A DNA stretch of 64,000 nucleotides, from assembly GCA_017539105.1 (NCBI GenBank), contig JAFYHQ010000024.1, positions 60,736-124,735 of the forward strand. Reading direction: 5' to 3'. The notes below the pieces were generated by a model. The model was not told the origin of the DNA and ran no database searches. It saw only the letters and a list, made by a program, of their open reading frames with translations. This document shows, piece by piece, positions 7,816 to 16,474 of the stretch (positions are counted from its first letter, which is position 1; each line of letters opens with the position of its first letter). A program made the position numbers and the translations under genes. This DNA comes from Erysipelotrichaceae bacterium. GTDB lineage: Bacteria; Bacillota_I; Bacilli_A; Erysipelotrichales; Erysipelotrichaceae.

Positions 7816-8313
7816 ATGGAATATATACTTATTGGCAAGATCGTCAATACTTTCGGTATCAAAGGTGAACTTAAGGTTTATTCTTATACCGATTTTGTTG
7901 AGGAACGTTTCAAGAAAGGTTCGAAAGTCTATCTGGGAGAGGAACATCTTCCTTTCATAGTGAAATCATGCCGTGAACATAAAGGCATGCTTCTGGTATT
8001 GTTTGAAACCAATGAAGATATCAATCTGGTTGAACAATATAAGGATTTTGAAATCTATAAAGCGGAAGAAGATATCGAAACACTGAAAGACGGATACTAT
8101 TTCCGTGATCTCAAGGACCTTGATGTCTATGTCGATGACGTGCTGGTTGGCAAAGTCCTGAAAGTCGAAGAAGGGATCACTGCAAACAATCTCCGTATCT
8201 TAAAAACAGAAGATGGGAAAGAATATCTGGTGCCATTCCTGCCGGTTTTTGTTGAGAAAGTGGATCTGGAAAAGCGTCGTATCGATATCGTCAGAATGGA
8301 GGGACTGCTTTGA
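7816..8313 (+). CDS. rimM: Ribosome maturation factor RimM
   Basis: 165 aa. N-terminal RimM barrel beginning YILIGKIVNTFGIKGELKVYSYTD, and a C-terminal PRC-barrel (DLDVYVDDVLVGKVLKVEEG, YLVPFLPVFVEKVDLEKRRI). RimM binds S19 during 30S head maturation. Its stop overlaps the TTG start of trmD. Transcription probably restarts at the -10 box seven bases upstream. Confidence 0.95.
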   Translation: MEYILIGKIVNTFGIKGELKVYSYTDFVEERFKKGSKVYLGEEHLPFIVKSCREHKGMLLVLFETNEDINLVEQYKDFEIYKAEEDIETLKDGYYFRDLKDLDVYVDDVLVGKVLKVEEGITANNLRILKTEDGKEYLVPFLPVFVEKVDLEKRRIDIVRMEGLL

Positions 8314-9035
8314 AGATCACTGTTCTGACATTGTTTCCGGAAATGTATGATGGGTTTCTGAACAGTTCCATCGTTTCCCGTATCATAAGCAACGATCTTC
8401 TGGAAGTGAAAGTCGTCGATATTAGGGATTACGCCTTGGATAAGCATCGCCATGTGGATGATACGCCTTATGGCGGCGGACCGGGAATGCTGATGAAGGT
8501 GGATGTGCTGCATCGGGCCTTGCTGGATAACAAGCAGGATGACAGCTATGTTTTACTGACCTCGCCTCGTCAGAAGCCTTTGCAGCAGGAAGATCTGCAG
8601 CGTTTTTCCAAGATGAATGATCTGATCATCGTCTGCGGCCATTACGAGGGCATAGACCAGCGATTTGAGACATATATCGATGAACGTGTCAGCATCGGCG
8701 ATTATATTCTTACAGGCGGGGAAATGGCCTCTCTGGTGCTGATCGATGGGATCGCAAGATTGCTGGAAGAAGGCATTTCTTCGGAATCGTTGAATGAAGA
8801 ATCCTACAACGACGGACTCCTGGAATATCCCCAGTATACAAGACCGCCGGTCTATGACGGACAGTCCGTACCGGAAGTCCTGCAGAATGGCAATCACGCA
8901 GAAATACGAAGATACAACCTTAAAATGTCTCTCAAAGAGACATTGAAATACCGTCCGGAACTGCTAGAGAACAGAAATCTTACAAAAGAAGAAGAAAAAC
9001 TGCTTCAGGAAATCAGATGCGAAGAAGAGATTTGA
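8310..9035 (+). CDS. trmD: tRNA (guanine37-N1)-methyltransferase TrmD
   Basis: 241 aa, normal length. Uses SAM to methylate G37 next to the anticodon and so prevents frameshifting. SPOUT-fold trefoil-knot motifs are present: DIRDYALDKHRHVDDTPYGG, CGHYEGIDQRF, SIGDYILTGGE and the catalytic-region EEESYNDG-like loop (NEESYNDGLLEYPQYTRP). The start is TTG 8310, overlapping the rimM stop (TTGA) and preceded by GGAGGGA at 8299-8305, so the unusual codon is well supported. Operon rimM-trmD-rplS order is conserved. Confidence 0.96.
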   Translation: MKITVLTLFPEMYDGFLNSSIVSRIISNDLLEVKVVDIRDYALDKHRHVDDTPYGGGPGMLMKVDVLHRALLDNKQDDSYVLLTSPRQKPLQQEDLQRFSKMNDLIIVCGHYEGIDQRFETYIDERVSIGDYILTGGEMASLVLIDGIARLLEEGISSESLNEESYNDGLLEYPQYTRPPVYDGQSVPEVLQNGNHAEIRRYNLKMSLKETLKYRPELLENRNLTKEEEKLLQEIRCEEEI

Positions 9036-9060
9036 TTTTATTACAAAGATATGTTACAGT
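9032..9060 (+). promoter_or_regulatory. Promoter of rplS
   Basis: TTGATT (9032-9037), 17 bp, TACAGT (9055-9060) preceded by TG at 9052-9053 (extended -10). The stretch resembles the topA promoter near 12230. Confidence 0.5.
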
Positions 9061-9065
9061 ATTTA

Positions 9066-9132
9066 AGCGCTGTTCCGCTTTTCGTATGATTATGAACAGA
9101 TGTCACAATATCTGAAAAAAAGGAGAGTTAGG
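9066..9132 (+). promoter_or_regulatory. rplS mRNA leader
   Basis: CTGTTC (9070-9075) pairs with GAACAG (9094-9099), forming a hairpin in a leader of about 65 nt before rplS. It may be a ribosomal-protein autoregulatory leader of the L19 type; the assignment is tentative. An ATG at 9100 could extend the protein but falls within the leader. Confidence 0.4.
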
Positions 9133-9480
9133 ATGAATTTAGGTTTAGTGAATGAAATCACCAAAGAACAAATGAAGACCGATCTTCCTGATCTTCGTCC
9201 CGGACAGACTGTTCGAGTCGACGTCAAGATCAAGGAAGGCGACAAGACGCGTATCCAGGCTTATGAAGGTGTCGTCGTCAAGATCCAGGGTTCCGGTATC
9301 GGACAGACATTTACCGTCAGAAAGATCTCTTCCGGCGTAGGTGTCGAAAGAACCTTCCCGGTTCATTCTCCGATCATCGACAAGATCACGATCGTGAGAC
9401 GCGGTAAAGTCAGAAGAGCGAAACTGTTCTATCTGCGGAACCGTTCTGGCAAATCTGCCAAGATCAAGGAGATCAGATAA
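9133..9480 (+). CDS. rplS: 50S ribosomal protein L19
   Basis: 115 aa when started at ATG 9133 ([13 protein letters not shown]), the usual L19 length, with GGAGAG nine bases upstream. A start at 9100 would add 11 basic residues without a ribosome site. Signature segments are [55 protein letters not shown] and AKLFYLR. L19 sits at the 30S-50S interface. A strong terminator follows 1 nt after the stop. Confidence 0.97.
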   Translation: MNLGLVNEITKEQMKTDLPDLRPGQTVRVDVKIKEGDKTRIQAYEGVVVKIQGSGIGQTFTVRKISSGVGVERTFPVHSPIIDKITIVRRGKVRRAKLFYLRNRSGKSAKIKEIR

Positions 9481-9481
9481 T

Positions 9482-9507
9482 AAAAAGCCTGTAACAGGCT
9501 TTTTATT
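9482..9507 (+). terminator. Terminator after rplS
   Basis: AAAAAGCCTG (9482-9491) and CAGGCTTTTT (9495-9504) form a perfect 10-bp stem with a 3-nt loop. Confidence 0.9.
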
Positions 9508-9512
9508 TTGAG

Positions 9513-9524
9513 TATAATATGTTT
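9513..9524 (+). promoter_or_regulatory. Predicted leaderless promoter of lepB
   Basis: TATAAT at 9513-9518, six bases (ATGTTT), ATG 9525. The alternative ATG at 9519 abuts the -10 and would lie upstream of the transcript. A weak GTAACA -35 lies 16 bp upstream. Confidence 0.55.
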
Positions 9525-10031
9525 ATGAAATTCAAGTCTTTCATCATTGAACTATTAAAAACAGTACTGACATCGATCGTCATCGTTTTCGTACTTGTGC
9601 ATTTCATTCTGATGCCTTGCATGGTACAGGGTTCCAGCATGTATCCTTATCTGCAGAATGGCGATTATGGTTTTTCTTTTATCATCAGCAAGAATCTGGG
9701 AATCCGGCGTTTCGATGTCGCTGTGATCGATATTCCGGATGCAGAAGACAAACTGCTGGTCAAAAGAGTCATCGGTCTACCGAATGAGAAAATCACGTTT
9801 ATAGAGAATAAGCTTTATGTGAATGATGAATATGTCGAGGAACCGTTTTTATCAGAAGATACCCTGACAAAAGATTTTGAAGTCGTTTTAGGCGAAGATG
9901 AATATTTCTGTATGGGGGACAACCGTTCCGTCTCCAGAGATTCCCGTTACTATGGAGCGTTTTCCAGAAAGGATATCTTGTCTACAAAATTGTTTGTCAT
10001 TTATCCTTTCAAAGATTTCGGCATGCATTAG
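9525..10031 (+). CDS. lepB: Type I signal peptidase
   Basis: 168 aa. Membrane serine protease that removes signal peptides on the outer face of the membrane. One N-terminal helix (TVLTSIVIVFVLVHFILM), then the catalytic Ser in QGSSMYPYL, the Lys general base in KLLVKRVIGLP, and the conserved GDNRSVSRDSRYYG box. Start ATG 9525 is chosen over 9519 because of the -10 box position. It sits between rplS and rbgA, a common place for lepB/sipS in Firmicutes. Confidence 0.95.
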   Translation: MKFKSFIIELLKTVLTSIVIVFVLVHFILMPCMVQGSSMYPYLQNGDYGFSFIISKNLGIRRFDVAVIDIPDAEDKLLVKRVIGLPNEKITFIENKLYVNDEYVEEPFLSEDTLTKDFEVVLGEDEYFCMGDNRSVSRDSRYYGAFSRKDILSTKLFVIYPFKDFGMH

Positions 10032-10038
10032 GTGATCC

Positions 10039-10887
10039 ATGGAAGAGAAAGAAGTCAAAGACCAATCCCATATCAACTGGTATCCCGGTCATATGGCCAA
10101 GGCCCACAGACTGATCAGGGAACAGCTTTCTCTGGCGGATATCGTCATTGAATTAAGGGATGCGAGAATGCCCGATGCCAGTGCCAATCCCATGCTGCAG
10201 GAACTTTCCGTAAACAAGCCGGTTCTGATCATTCTGAATAAAGCCGATCTTGCGGATCAAAAACAGAACGAGGAATGGAAGAAACATTTTGAAAACTGTC
10301 TGGTTTTAAACAGCGCATCCGATGATCTGACAAAGACCGTCGTCAAAGAAGTCAAACGGATCCTGGCAGATAAACTGGCCAGAGCCAAAGCCAGAGGCAT
10401 ACGAAAGAAAGCCTTGAGAGCCATGGTTGTAGGGATTCCGAATGTAGGGAAATCTACTTTTATCAATAATATCGTAAAGAAAAAAGTCGCCAAAACGGAA
10501 AACCGTCCTGGCGTCACCAAAAATCTGCAATGGATTCGCATCAACGAGGATGTGGAACTTTTGGATACACCAGGCGTGCTATGGCCGAAACTGGATGATC
10601 AGGAGAAGGCCAAAAAACTTGCCTTGCTGGGTTCGATCAACGATGAGATCCTGGATAAAGAAGAACTGGTTCTGTTTGGCTTGCGCTATATCATCGAACA
10701 TTATCCCGGTCTGATCAAAGAGAGATATGGAGTCGATGAAAACAGCGAGGATCTCTTATCGGAGATCGCCAAGGAAAAGAAATGGCTTGGTACCAGCAAT
10801 ATTCCTGATTTGGACAAGACAGTCAATCTTATCTTGAAAGATATCCGTAGCAACAAGATCGGCAGGATCACATTTGAAGATGCTTGA
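10039..10887 (+). CDS. rbgA: Ribosome biogenesis GTPase RbgA (YlqF)
   Basis: 282 aa. Circularly permuted GTPase needed for late 50S assembly. The G4 motif NKAD (ILNKADL) comes before the P-loop GIPNVGKSTFINN, with DTPGVLWPKL (G3) last: the permuted order. N-terminal INWYPGHMAKAHR is the family signature. AGGTGATC just upstream of ATG 10039 is a long match to the 16S 3' end, though close to the start. The end overlaps rnhB. Confidence 0.96.
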   Translation: MEEKEVKDQSHINWYPGHMAKAHRLIREQLSLADIVIELRDARMPDASANPMLQELSVNKPVLIILNKADLADQKQNEEWKKHFENCLVLNSASDDLTKTVVKEVKRILADKLARAKARGIRKKALRAMVVGIPNVGKSTFINNIVKKKVAKTENRPGVTKNLQWIRINEDVELLDTPGVLWPKLDDQEKAKKLALLGSINDEILDKEELVLFGLRYIIEHYPGLIKERYGVDENSEDLLSEIAKEKKWLGTSNIPDLDKTVNLILKDIRSNKIGRITFEDA

Positions 10888-11476
10888 GAATGAATTTGAA
10901 AGGCTCTATTGGGCAAAGAATCAGATGGTGATGGGAATCGATGAAGCGGGCAGGGGACCTTTATGCGGACCCTGTGTGGTTGCCTGCTGCATTCTGCCTG
11001 TCGGTTACGAAAATGAAAGGATCAATGATTCTAAACAGCTGACCGACAAGAAACGCAACATATTATTTAAAGAAATCATTCAAGACGCGATCTATTTCCG
11101 TTTTGAAATCGTTTCTCCGGAAACGATCGACAGATATGACATTTATCATGCGACACAGCAGGCGATGAAAGAACTCGCTCTTTCGACGGATATGCATAAG
11201 ATCACTATCACCGATGCCATGCCGCTTGACTGTCCCGATACCGTCAGTATCATCAAGGGCGATGCCAAGTCGATCTCGATCGCTGCCGCCAGCATACTTG
11301 CGAAAGTCTTGCGAGATCATATCATGTATGGCTATGATGTGCTCTATCCGGAATATGAGTATACCAAACATAAGGGCTATGGAACGAAGAGACATCTGGA
11401 GCTGATGGATCGGTATGGTCTGAATAAGCTGTATCGTATGTCTTTCAGACCTTGCAGAGAAATAAAACTGTTCTGA
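10880..11476 (+). CDS. rnhB: Ribonuclease HII
   Basis: 198 aa. Removes RNA and misincorporated ribonucleotides from DNA. MGIDEAGRGPLCGPCVVA carries the first acidic residues (DE) and the GRG substrate loop; NDSKQL, TDAMPL and KVLRDHIM add the remaining family motifs. ATG 10880 is preferred (AGGATCAC 8 nt upstream); a TTG at 10874 adds two residues. It overlaps the rbgA stop by 8 nt, the usual rbgA-rnhB arrangement. Confidence 0.96.
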   Translation: MLENEFERLYWAKNQMVMGIDEAGRGPLCGPCVVACCILPVGYENERINDSKQLTDKKRNILFKEIIQDAIYFRFEIVSPETIDRYDIYHATQQAMKELALSTDMHKITITDAMPLDCPDTVSIIKGDAKSISIAAASILAKVLRDHIMYGYDVLYPEYEYTKHKGYGTKRHLELMDRYGLNKLYRMSFRPCREIKLF

Positions 11477-11504
11477 TTTTTTAGGAAAATCTGGATATTC
11501 TGTG

Positions 11505-11516
11505 AATAATGTATAG
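11505..11516 (+). promoter_or_regulatory. Predicted leaderless promoter of dprA
   Basis: AATAAT at 11505-11510 (five of six consensus bases), six bases, then ATG 11517; no SD site is present. TTAGGA lies 18 bp upstream as a poor -35. Confidence 0.4.
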
Positions 11517-12230
11517 ATGGAAAGAGAACTGCTGATCAGTTATGCTTTGTTTTATGGCGGGGAATATATGGCAATCCGCAAGGCGATTCTTGAACAGAGA
11601 CCTGTATTGAACAGACACATAGAGAATGCTTTGACGATCTTCGATCCGGAATATCCGATCGAATTACGCGATCTGAGATATCCTCCCTATGTCTTGTTTT
11701 ATAAGGGGGATCTGACATTGCTGAAAGAAGAGAAGATTGCGATCGTCGGTTCAAGAAAACCCTGCGATTACGCTCTGAAAGCCACGGAATGTCTCTGCAA
11801 AGGGAATACGGATAAAGTCATCATCTCAGGTCTGGCAAAAGGAATCGATGCGAAAGCGCATTGGAGTGCTTCTAAAACGATCGCGATCTCGGGCTGCGGC
11901 ATCGATCGGATCTATCCTTTTGAGAATGCGGGACTGTATGAAGAGATCGAAAAGAACGGACTGATCCTGTCGGAATATCCCGGCATGATACGGCCTTATG
12001 CCTATCATTTTCCATTCCGGAACCGCATCATTGCAGCCTTGGCTTCCAAGATCTACATCATGCAGTCTGCGGATCGTTCCGGTACGATGACGACCGTCAA
12101 TGAAGGCTTGGAATTAGGAAGAAGCATTAAAGTATTGCCTTATGATCTCTTCGATTCCAACGGCATCAGCAACAATCGTCTGATCTATGAAGGTGCTGAA
12201 CCCATCCTGTCGGAAGAAATTGCAATTTGA
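11517..12230 (+). CDS. dprA: DNA processing protein DprA, minimal form
   Basis: 237 aa. DprA protects incoming single-stranded DNA and loads RecA. The Rossmann core is complete: IAIVGSRKPCDYAL, ISGLAKGIDAKAHWSA, GCGIDRIYPFENAGL, SEYPG, FPFRNRIIAALASKIYIMQS and RSGTMTTVNEGLELGR. Family members are typically about 280-370 aa. Here the N-terminal SAM-like region is shortened and the C-terminal winged helix is absent. It lies between rnhB and topA as in other Firmicutes. Confidence 0.9.
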   Translation: MERELLISYALFYGGEYMAIRKAILEQRPVLNRHIENALTIFDPEYPIELRDLRYPPYVLFYKGDLTLLKEEKIAIVGSRKPCDYALKATECLCKGNTDKVIISGLAKGIDAKAHWSASKTIAISGCGIDRIYPFENAGLYEEIEKNGLILSEYPGMIRPYAYHFPFRNRIIAALASKIYIMQSADRSGTMTTVNEGLELGRSIKVLPYDLFDSNGISNNRLIYEGAEPILSEEIAI

Positions 12231-12255
12231 TTTCATTTATGTAAAGATATGTAAT
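12227..12255 (+). promoter_or_regulatory. Promoter of topA
   Basis: TTGATT (12227-12232), overlapping the dprA stop, 17 bp, TGTAAT (12250-12255). AAAGATATGT between the boxes is shared with the rplS promoter. Confidence 0.5.
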
Positions 12256-12274
12256 TGTATAAAAGGAGCTGTTT

Positions 12275-14278
12275 ATGAAAAATCTGGTTATCGTCGAATC
12301 CCCATCCAAATCAAAGACCATTGAAAAGTATCTGGGCAAGGATTATAAAGTCACATCATCGAAAGGTCACATCTGTGATCTGGCAACCAGAGGCAAAGAA
12401 GGACTTGGCGTCGATGTCGATCATGATTTTTCTCCTACCTATGTGGTTTCCCCGGATAAAGCGGATGTCGTAAAAACGTTAAAGAAAGATGTGAAAAATG
12501 CAGATTTCGTCTATCTGGCAACCGACCCGGACCGCGAAGGAGAAGCGATCTCCTGGCATCTGGCAAGAGAACTGGGACTTGATCCCAGCGACAAGAACCG
12601 TATCGTTTTCAATGAAATCACCAAAAATGCGGTTACCAAAGCGCTTCAGGAACCCAGAACGATCGATATGGCATTAGTCAGATCGCAGGAAACCAGAAGG
12701 ATACTGGACCGTATCATCGGTTTCAAGCTGTCTAAACTTCTGCAGAAAAAGATCAACTCCAAATCCGCGGGACGTGTTCAGTCGATCGCCTTAAGAATGA
12801 TCTGCGATCGCGAAAAAGAAATCAACGCTTTTGTTCCGGAAGAATACTGGACGATTTCCGCTCTGCTGAATAACGGATTGGAAACCGAACTCACGAAATA
12901 CAAGAACAAGAAAGCCGAGATCCGCAACGAAACGGAAGCGGACGAGATCTTGAACAGTCTTTCCAATGATTTCGTTCTGAAAGAGATCACTGAAAAGAGC
13001 AAGAAGCGTGCGGCTTATCTTCCTTTCATAACTTCTACGTTGCAGCAGGAAGCTTCGATCAAGCTTGGTTTCGGTTCCAAGAAGACGATGTCGGTCGCTC
13101 AGAGTCTCTATGAAGGCGTGGAGCTTTCCGATGGCGCACAGGGCCTGATCACCTATATGCGTACCGATTCGACCCGTCTGTCAAATGAATTTGTCGCATC
13201 CGCATTCGATCTGATCAACAAAGAATACGGGCCGGAATACAAAGGCTATTACCGTGTCAGAAACGACGAGAACTCGCAGGATGCCCATGAAGCGATACGA
13301 CCGACGAGTCTTGCGAATCATCCGGATAAGATCAGGCAGTATCTTTCCAATGACCAGTATAAGCTGTATAAGTTTATCTATATCCGTGCTCTGGCATCGC
13401 TGATGTCTGAAGCGAAATTTCAGAGTGTCACATATGTTTTCCAGAATAACGAAGCAGAATTTACCGTTTCCGGTTCGAAAATGGAATTCGACGGTTTCTT
13501 AAAGATCTATGGAGATTACGATAATTCTAAAGATGTCATTCTGCCAAAACTGGAAAAAGACAGTGTCTATCAGGCAGAAAAGATTGAAAAGAAACAGCAC
13601 TTTACGGAAGCTCCTGCGCGTTATACAGAAGCCAAACTAATTAAAGCGCTGGAAGAAGAAGGTGTAGGAAGACCGTCTACCTATGCGACGATCATCGATA
13701 CGATCATCAAGCGGAACTATGTCGAACTGAAGAAAGCGACCGATAGCGGCAAGACCAAGTATTTCTTCCCGACCGAGCAGGGGATCCTGACCGATGAGAA
13801 ACTGAGAGAATACTTCTCGGATGTGATCAATGTGAAATATACTGCTCAGATGGAGTCCAAGCTGGATGAGATCGCCGAAAACAAGGTCGATAATATCGAA
13901 GAACTGCACAGGTTCTATGATGATTTCCAGCCGCTGGTCGATGATGCCTATGCGAAGATGGAAAAACTGGCTCCGGAGAAGACAGGGGAGACCTGTCCGG
14001 AATGCGGAGGAGATGTGGTCATCCGTAACGGACGTTACGGGAAATTCAAATCCTGCATCAATTACCCAAGCTGCCGCTGGCACGAGTCTCTTATCAAGAA
14101 AGAAGAACCGGAAGAAATCGGACGAAACTGTCCGCAATGCGGAAGTCCTTTACTGAAACGGAAATCCCGTTATGGGAATTATTTTATCGGCTGTTCGAAC
14201 TATCCGAAATGTTCGTATATCGAGAATATCGAAGGCCAGAATAACAGAAGATACTATCGCAAGAAGAAAAACGCATGA
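12275..14278 (+). CDS. topA: DNA topoisomerase I (type IA)
   Basis: 667 aa. Relaxes negative supercoils behind RNA polymerase. N-terminal TOPRIM domain (LVIVESPSKSKTIEKYL, ATDPDREGEAISWHL), active-site Tyr in GLITYMRTDSTRLS, and two C-terminal four-Cys zinc ribbons (CPECGG...CINYPSC and CPQCGS...CSNYPKC). Strong AAAGGAG site. Its stop overlaps the trmFO start (ATGA). The topA-trmFO-xerC order is conserved from Bacillus. Confidence 0.97.
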   Translation: MKNLVIVESPSKSKTIEKYLGKDYKVTSSKGHICDLATRGKEGLGVDVDHDFSPTYVVSPDKADVVKTLKKDVKNADFVYLATDPDREGEAISWHLARELGLDPSDKNRIVFNEITKNAVTKALQEPRTIDMALVRSQETRRILDRIIGFKLSKLLQKKINSKSAGRVQSIALRMICDREKEINAFVPEEYWTISALLNNGLETELTKYKNKKAEIRNETEADEILNSLSNDFVLKEITEKSKKRAAYLPFITSTLQQEASIKLGFGSKKTMSVAQSLYEGVELSDGAQGLITYMRTDSTRLSNEFVASAFDLINKEYGPEYKGYYRVRNDENSQDAHEAIRPTSLANHPDKIRQYLSNDQYKLYKFIYIRALASLMSEAKFQSVTYVFQNNEAEFTVSGSKMEFDGFLKIYGDYDNSKDVILPKLEKDSVYQAEKIEKKQHFTEAPARYTEAKLIKALEEEGVGRPSTYATIIDTIIKRNYVELKKATDSGKTKYFFPTEQGILTDEKLREYFSDVINVKYTAQMESKLDEIAENKVDNIEELHRFYDDFQPLVDDAYAKMEKLAPEKTGETCPECGGDVVIRNGRYGKFKSCINYPSCRWHESLIKKEEPEEIGRNCPQCGSPLLKRKSRYGNYFIGCSNYPKCSYIENIEGQNNRRYYRKKKNA

Positions 14279-15579
14279 AAGTCAGAGTGATCGGTGCCGG
14301 ATTGGCAGGTTCGGAAGCTGCCTATCAGCTGGCAAACAGAAACATTGAAGTCGAACTCTATGAACAGAAGCCTGTCAAAAGGCATTATGCTTTTAAGACG
14401 GATGATTATGCGGAACTGATCTGTTCCAATTCACTGCGAAGCGATGACAAGGAGAATGCCGTAGGGCTTCTGAAAGAAGAAATGCGTATCCTGGATTCTT
14501 TGATCATGAAGATGGCGGATAAGAACCGCGTTCCTGCGGGAAAGTCGCTGGCGGTAGACCGTGTCGCTTTCTCGAAAGATATCACCGATGTCATAAATGC
14601 ACATCCGAATATCAAAGTCATTCATGAAGAAGTCACTCAAATCGATCCATCGGTACCTACGATCATTTGTGCAGGGCCTTTATGTGAAGGAAAACTGGCG
14701 GAATCACTGTCGATGCTTTGCGGGAATGATTTTCTGCATTTCTATGATGCGATCGCTCCGATCGTAGAGAAAGATTCCATTGATTTTGATCATGCGTATT
14801 ATAAGTCACGTTACGGAGATGATGACAGCGGTGATTATATCAACTGTCCGCTGACGAAAGAAGAATACGATCTATTCTATGAGAAACTGATCAGTGCGCC
14901 ATGCGCGCCTTTGCATGATCCTGAGGAAGAGAAGTATTTCGAAGGATGCATGCCTTTTGAAGCCATGGCGAAAAGGGGTTATAAAACGTTGCTGTTCGGA
15001 CCGATGAAACCGGTCGGACTGGAATATGAAGGGAAACGTTCTTATGCGGTCGTACAGCTACGGAAAGACAATGCGATCGATACCTTATACAATATCGTTG
15101 GTTTCCAGACCCATCTGACTTTTCCGGCTCAGAAAGAAGTACTGCAGACCATTCCCGCATTGCATGCTGTGAGCATCGTGAGATATGGAGTGATGCATCG
15201 CAATACCTATGTGAATTCCCCGAATGTGATCAATGAACATTATCAGTTCATCCGATATCCAAATGTATTCATTGCCGGTCAGATCAGCGGAGTGGAAGGC
15301 TATGTGGAATCGGCTGCCAGCGGATTGTATGCCGCCTTGAATCTGGCACAGTATCTTGATGGTTCGATCCGATATGATCTGGGTCCCGATACGATGATGG
15401 GTGCGATGGCAGCCTATATTTCAGATCCGAATATCAGGACGCTTCAGCCTATGAATGCGAATTTCGGTATTTTCAAATGTCCGTATGACGGCGATAAAGC
15501 GCACAAAAAAGCATATTTCGTCAGCCATGCTTTGGATAAAGTCAGGGAGTATGCCGATCATGTATCATTATCTCGATGA
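14275..15579 (+). CDS. trmFO: Folate/FAD-dependent tRNA U54 methyltransferase TrmFO
   Basis: 434 aa, the usual length. Makes ribothymidine-54 in the T loop using methylene-tetrahydrofolate and FADH2. N-terminal dinucleotide fold VIGAGLAGSEAAYQLANR, then ICSNSLRSDD and YVESAASGLYAALNLA, characteristic of this family rather than MnmG (GidA). Starts with a 4-nt overlap with topA and overlaps xerC by 20 nt, so the three are one transcript. Confidence 0.96.
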   Translation: MKVRVIGAGLAGSEAAYQLANRNIEVELYEQKPVKRHYAFKTDDYAELICSNSLRSDDKENAVGLLKEEMRILDSLIMKMADKNRVPAGKSLAVDRVAFSKDITDVINAHPNIKVIHEEVTQIDPSVPTIICAGPLCEGKLAESLSMLCGNDFLHFYDAIAPIVEKDSIDFDHAYYKSRYGDDDSGDYINCPLTKEEYDLFYEKLISAPCAPLHDPEEEKYFEGCMPFEAMAKRGYKTLLFGPMKPVGLEYEGKRSYAVVQLRKDNAIDTLYNIVGFQTHLTFPAQKEVLQTIPALHAVSIVRYGVMHRNTYVNSPNVINEHYQFIRYPNVFIAGQISGVEGYVESAASGLYAALNLAQYLDGSIRYDLGPDTMMGAMAAYISDPNIRTLQPMNANFGIFKCPYDGDKAHKKAYFVSHALDKVREYADHVSLSR

Positions 15580-16474
15580 TTTTATCCGATATATGAAGGA
15601 TCTACGAAGCGGGTCCGAACAGACTGCTGATGCCTATTACAGGGATGTCGACCGTTTTCTAAGCTATCTGGAAGACAACGGTATCGATGATTTCAGAAAA
15701 GTCGATAAAGATATCGTGTTTGACTATATCAATCTGCTGCGCAGCGGAAAGATCAGCAGGAGCAAGATCTCCAATACGACATATGCGCGCAATCTGAGCT
15801 CTCTGCGCTCGTTTTTCCGTTATCTGAATAAGATACATGTCTGCGATGAAAATCCTTTCCTGCTGTTTAAAAATACGCACGTGGAGAAGCATCTTCCCGA
15901 TGTGATGACCTTCGATCAGGTCGAACGCCTGTTGGAAAGTTTCGATTTGGATGATCCGATCCAGCTGAGAGATCGATGCATCGTTGAAACGATCTATGCC
16001 TGCGGACTGCGTATTTCGGAATGCTGCGATCTGCAAATGGACAGCATCGACAGACGGGCAATGCTGATGCGCATCATCGGAAAGGGGAACAAAGAAAGGA
16101 TCGTTCCGTTCTATCCCAGATTGAATGAACTGTTTGATCGCTATCTGATGGAATACCGTTCCTTATATGCGGAAACAGATTTCCCTTATTTTTTCGTCTC
16201 CACCAGAAAGGGCAAGATTTCGCCAAGAAGTGTTCAAATCATGCTCGAACATGCTAAAATAAAAGCTGGTTTGGAAATCAATGTCCACCCGCATATGCTG
16301 AGGCATTCGTTTGCGACGCATCTTCTGGATAATGGCGCAGACCTTCGCATGGTGCAGGAACTGCTCGGACATGCCAATCTTTCCACCACCCAGTTATATA
16401 CGCATCTGACCCTGGATCGTCTGAAATCTGCCGTCAGAGATGCACACCCGCATTCTTATGAAAAAAAAGATTGA
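15560..16474 (+). CDS. xerC: Tyrosine recombinase XerC-like (CodV)
   Basis: 304 aa. Resolves chromosome dimers at dif. N-terminal SAM-like core-binding domain (LDDFIRYMKDLRSGSEQTADAY), then the catalytic domain with Arg in CGLRISE, Lys in GKGNKER, HMLRHSFATHLL (His/Arg), LGHANLSTTQLY and the nucleophile in TQLYTH. ATG 15560 gives the normal start and has GGGAG at 15544. Position after trmFO matches codV/xerC in Bacillus; hslVU and codY, which follow there, are absent. Confidence 0.92.
   Translation: MYHYLDDFIRYMKDLRSGSEQTADAYYRDVDRFLSYLEDNGIDDFRKVDKDIVFDYINLLRSGKISRSKISNTTYARNLSSLRSFFRYLNKIHVCDENPFLLFKNTHVEKHLPDVMTFDQVERLLESFDLDDPIQLRDRCIVETIYACGLRISECCDLQMDSIDRRAMLMRIIGKGNKERIVPFYPRLNELFDRYLMEYRSLYAETDFPYFFVSTRKGKISPRSVQIMLEHAKIKAGLEINVHPHMLRHSFATHLLDNGADLRMVQELLGHANLSTTQLYTHLTLDRLKSAVRDAHPHSYEKKD

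Noticed and set aside
9100..9132. ATG 9100 as start of rplS
   Set aside because: Adds 11 residues beyond normal L19 and has no ribosome site; ATG 9133 has GGAGAG and gives the standard length.
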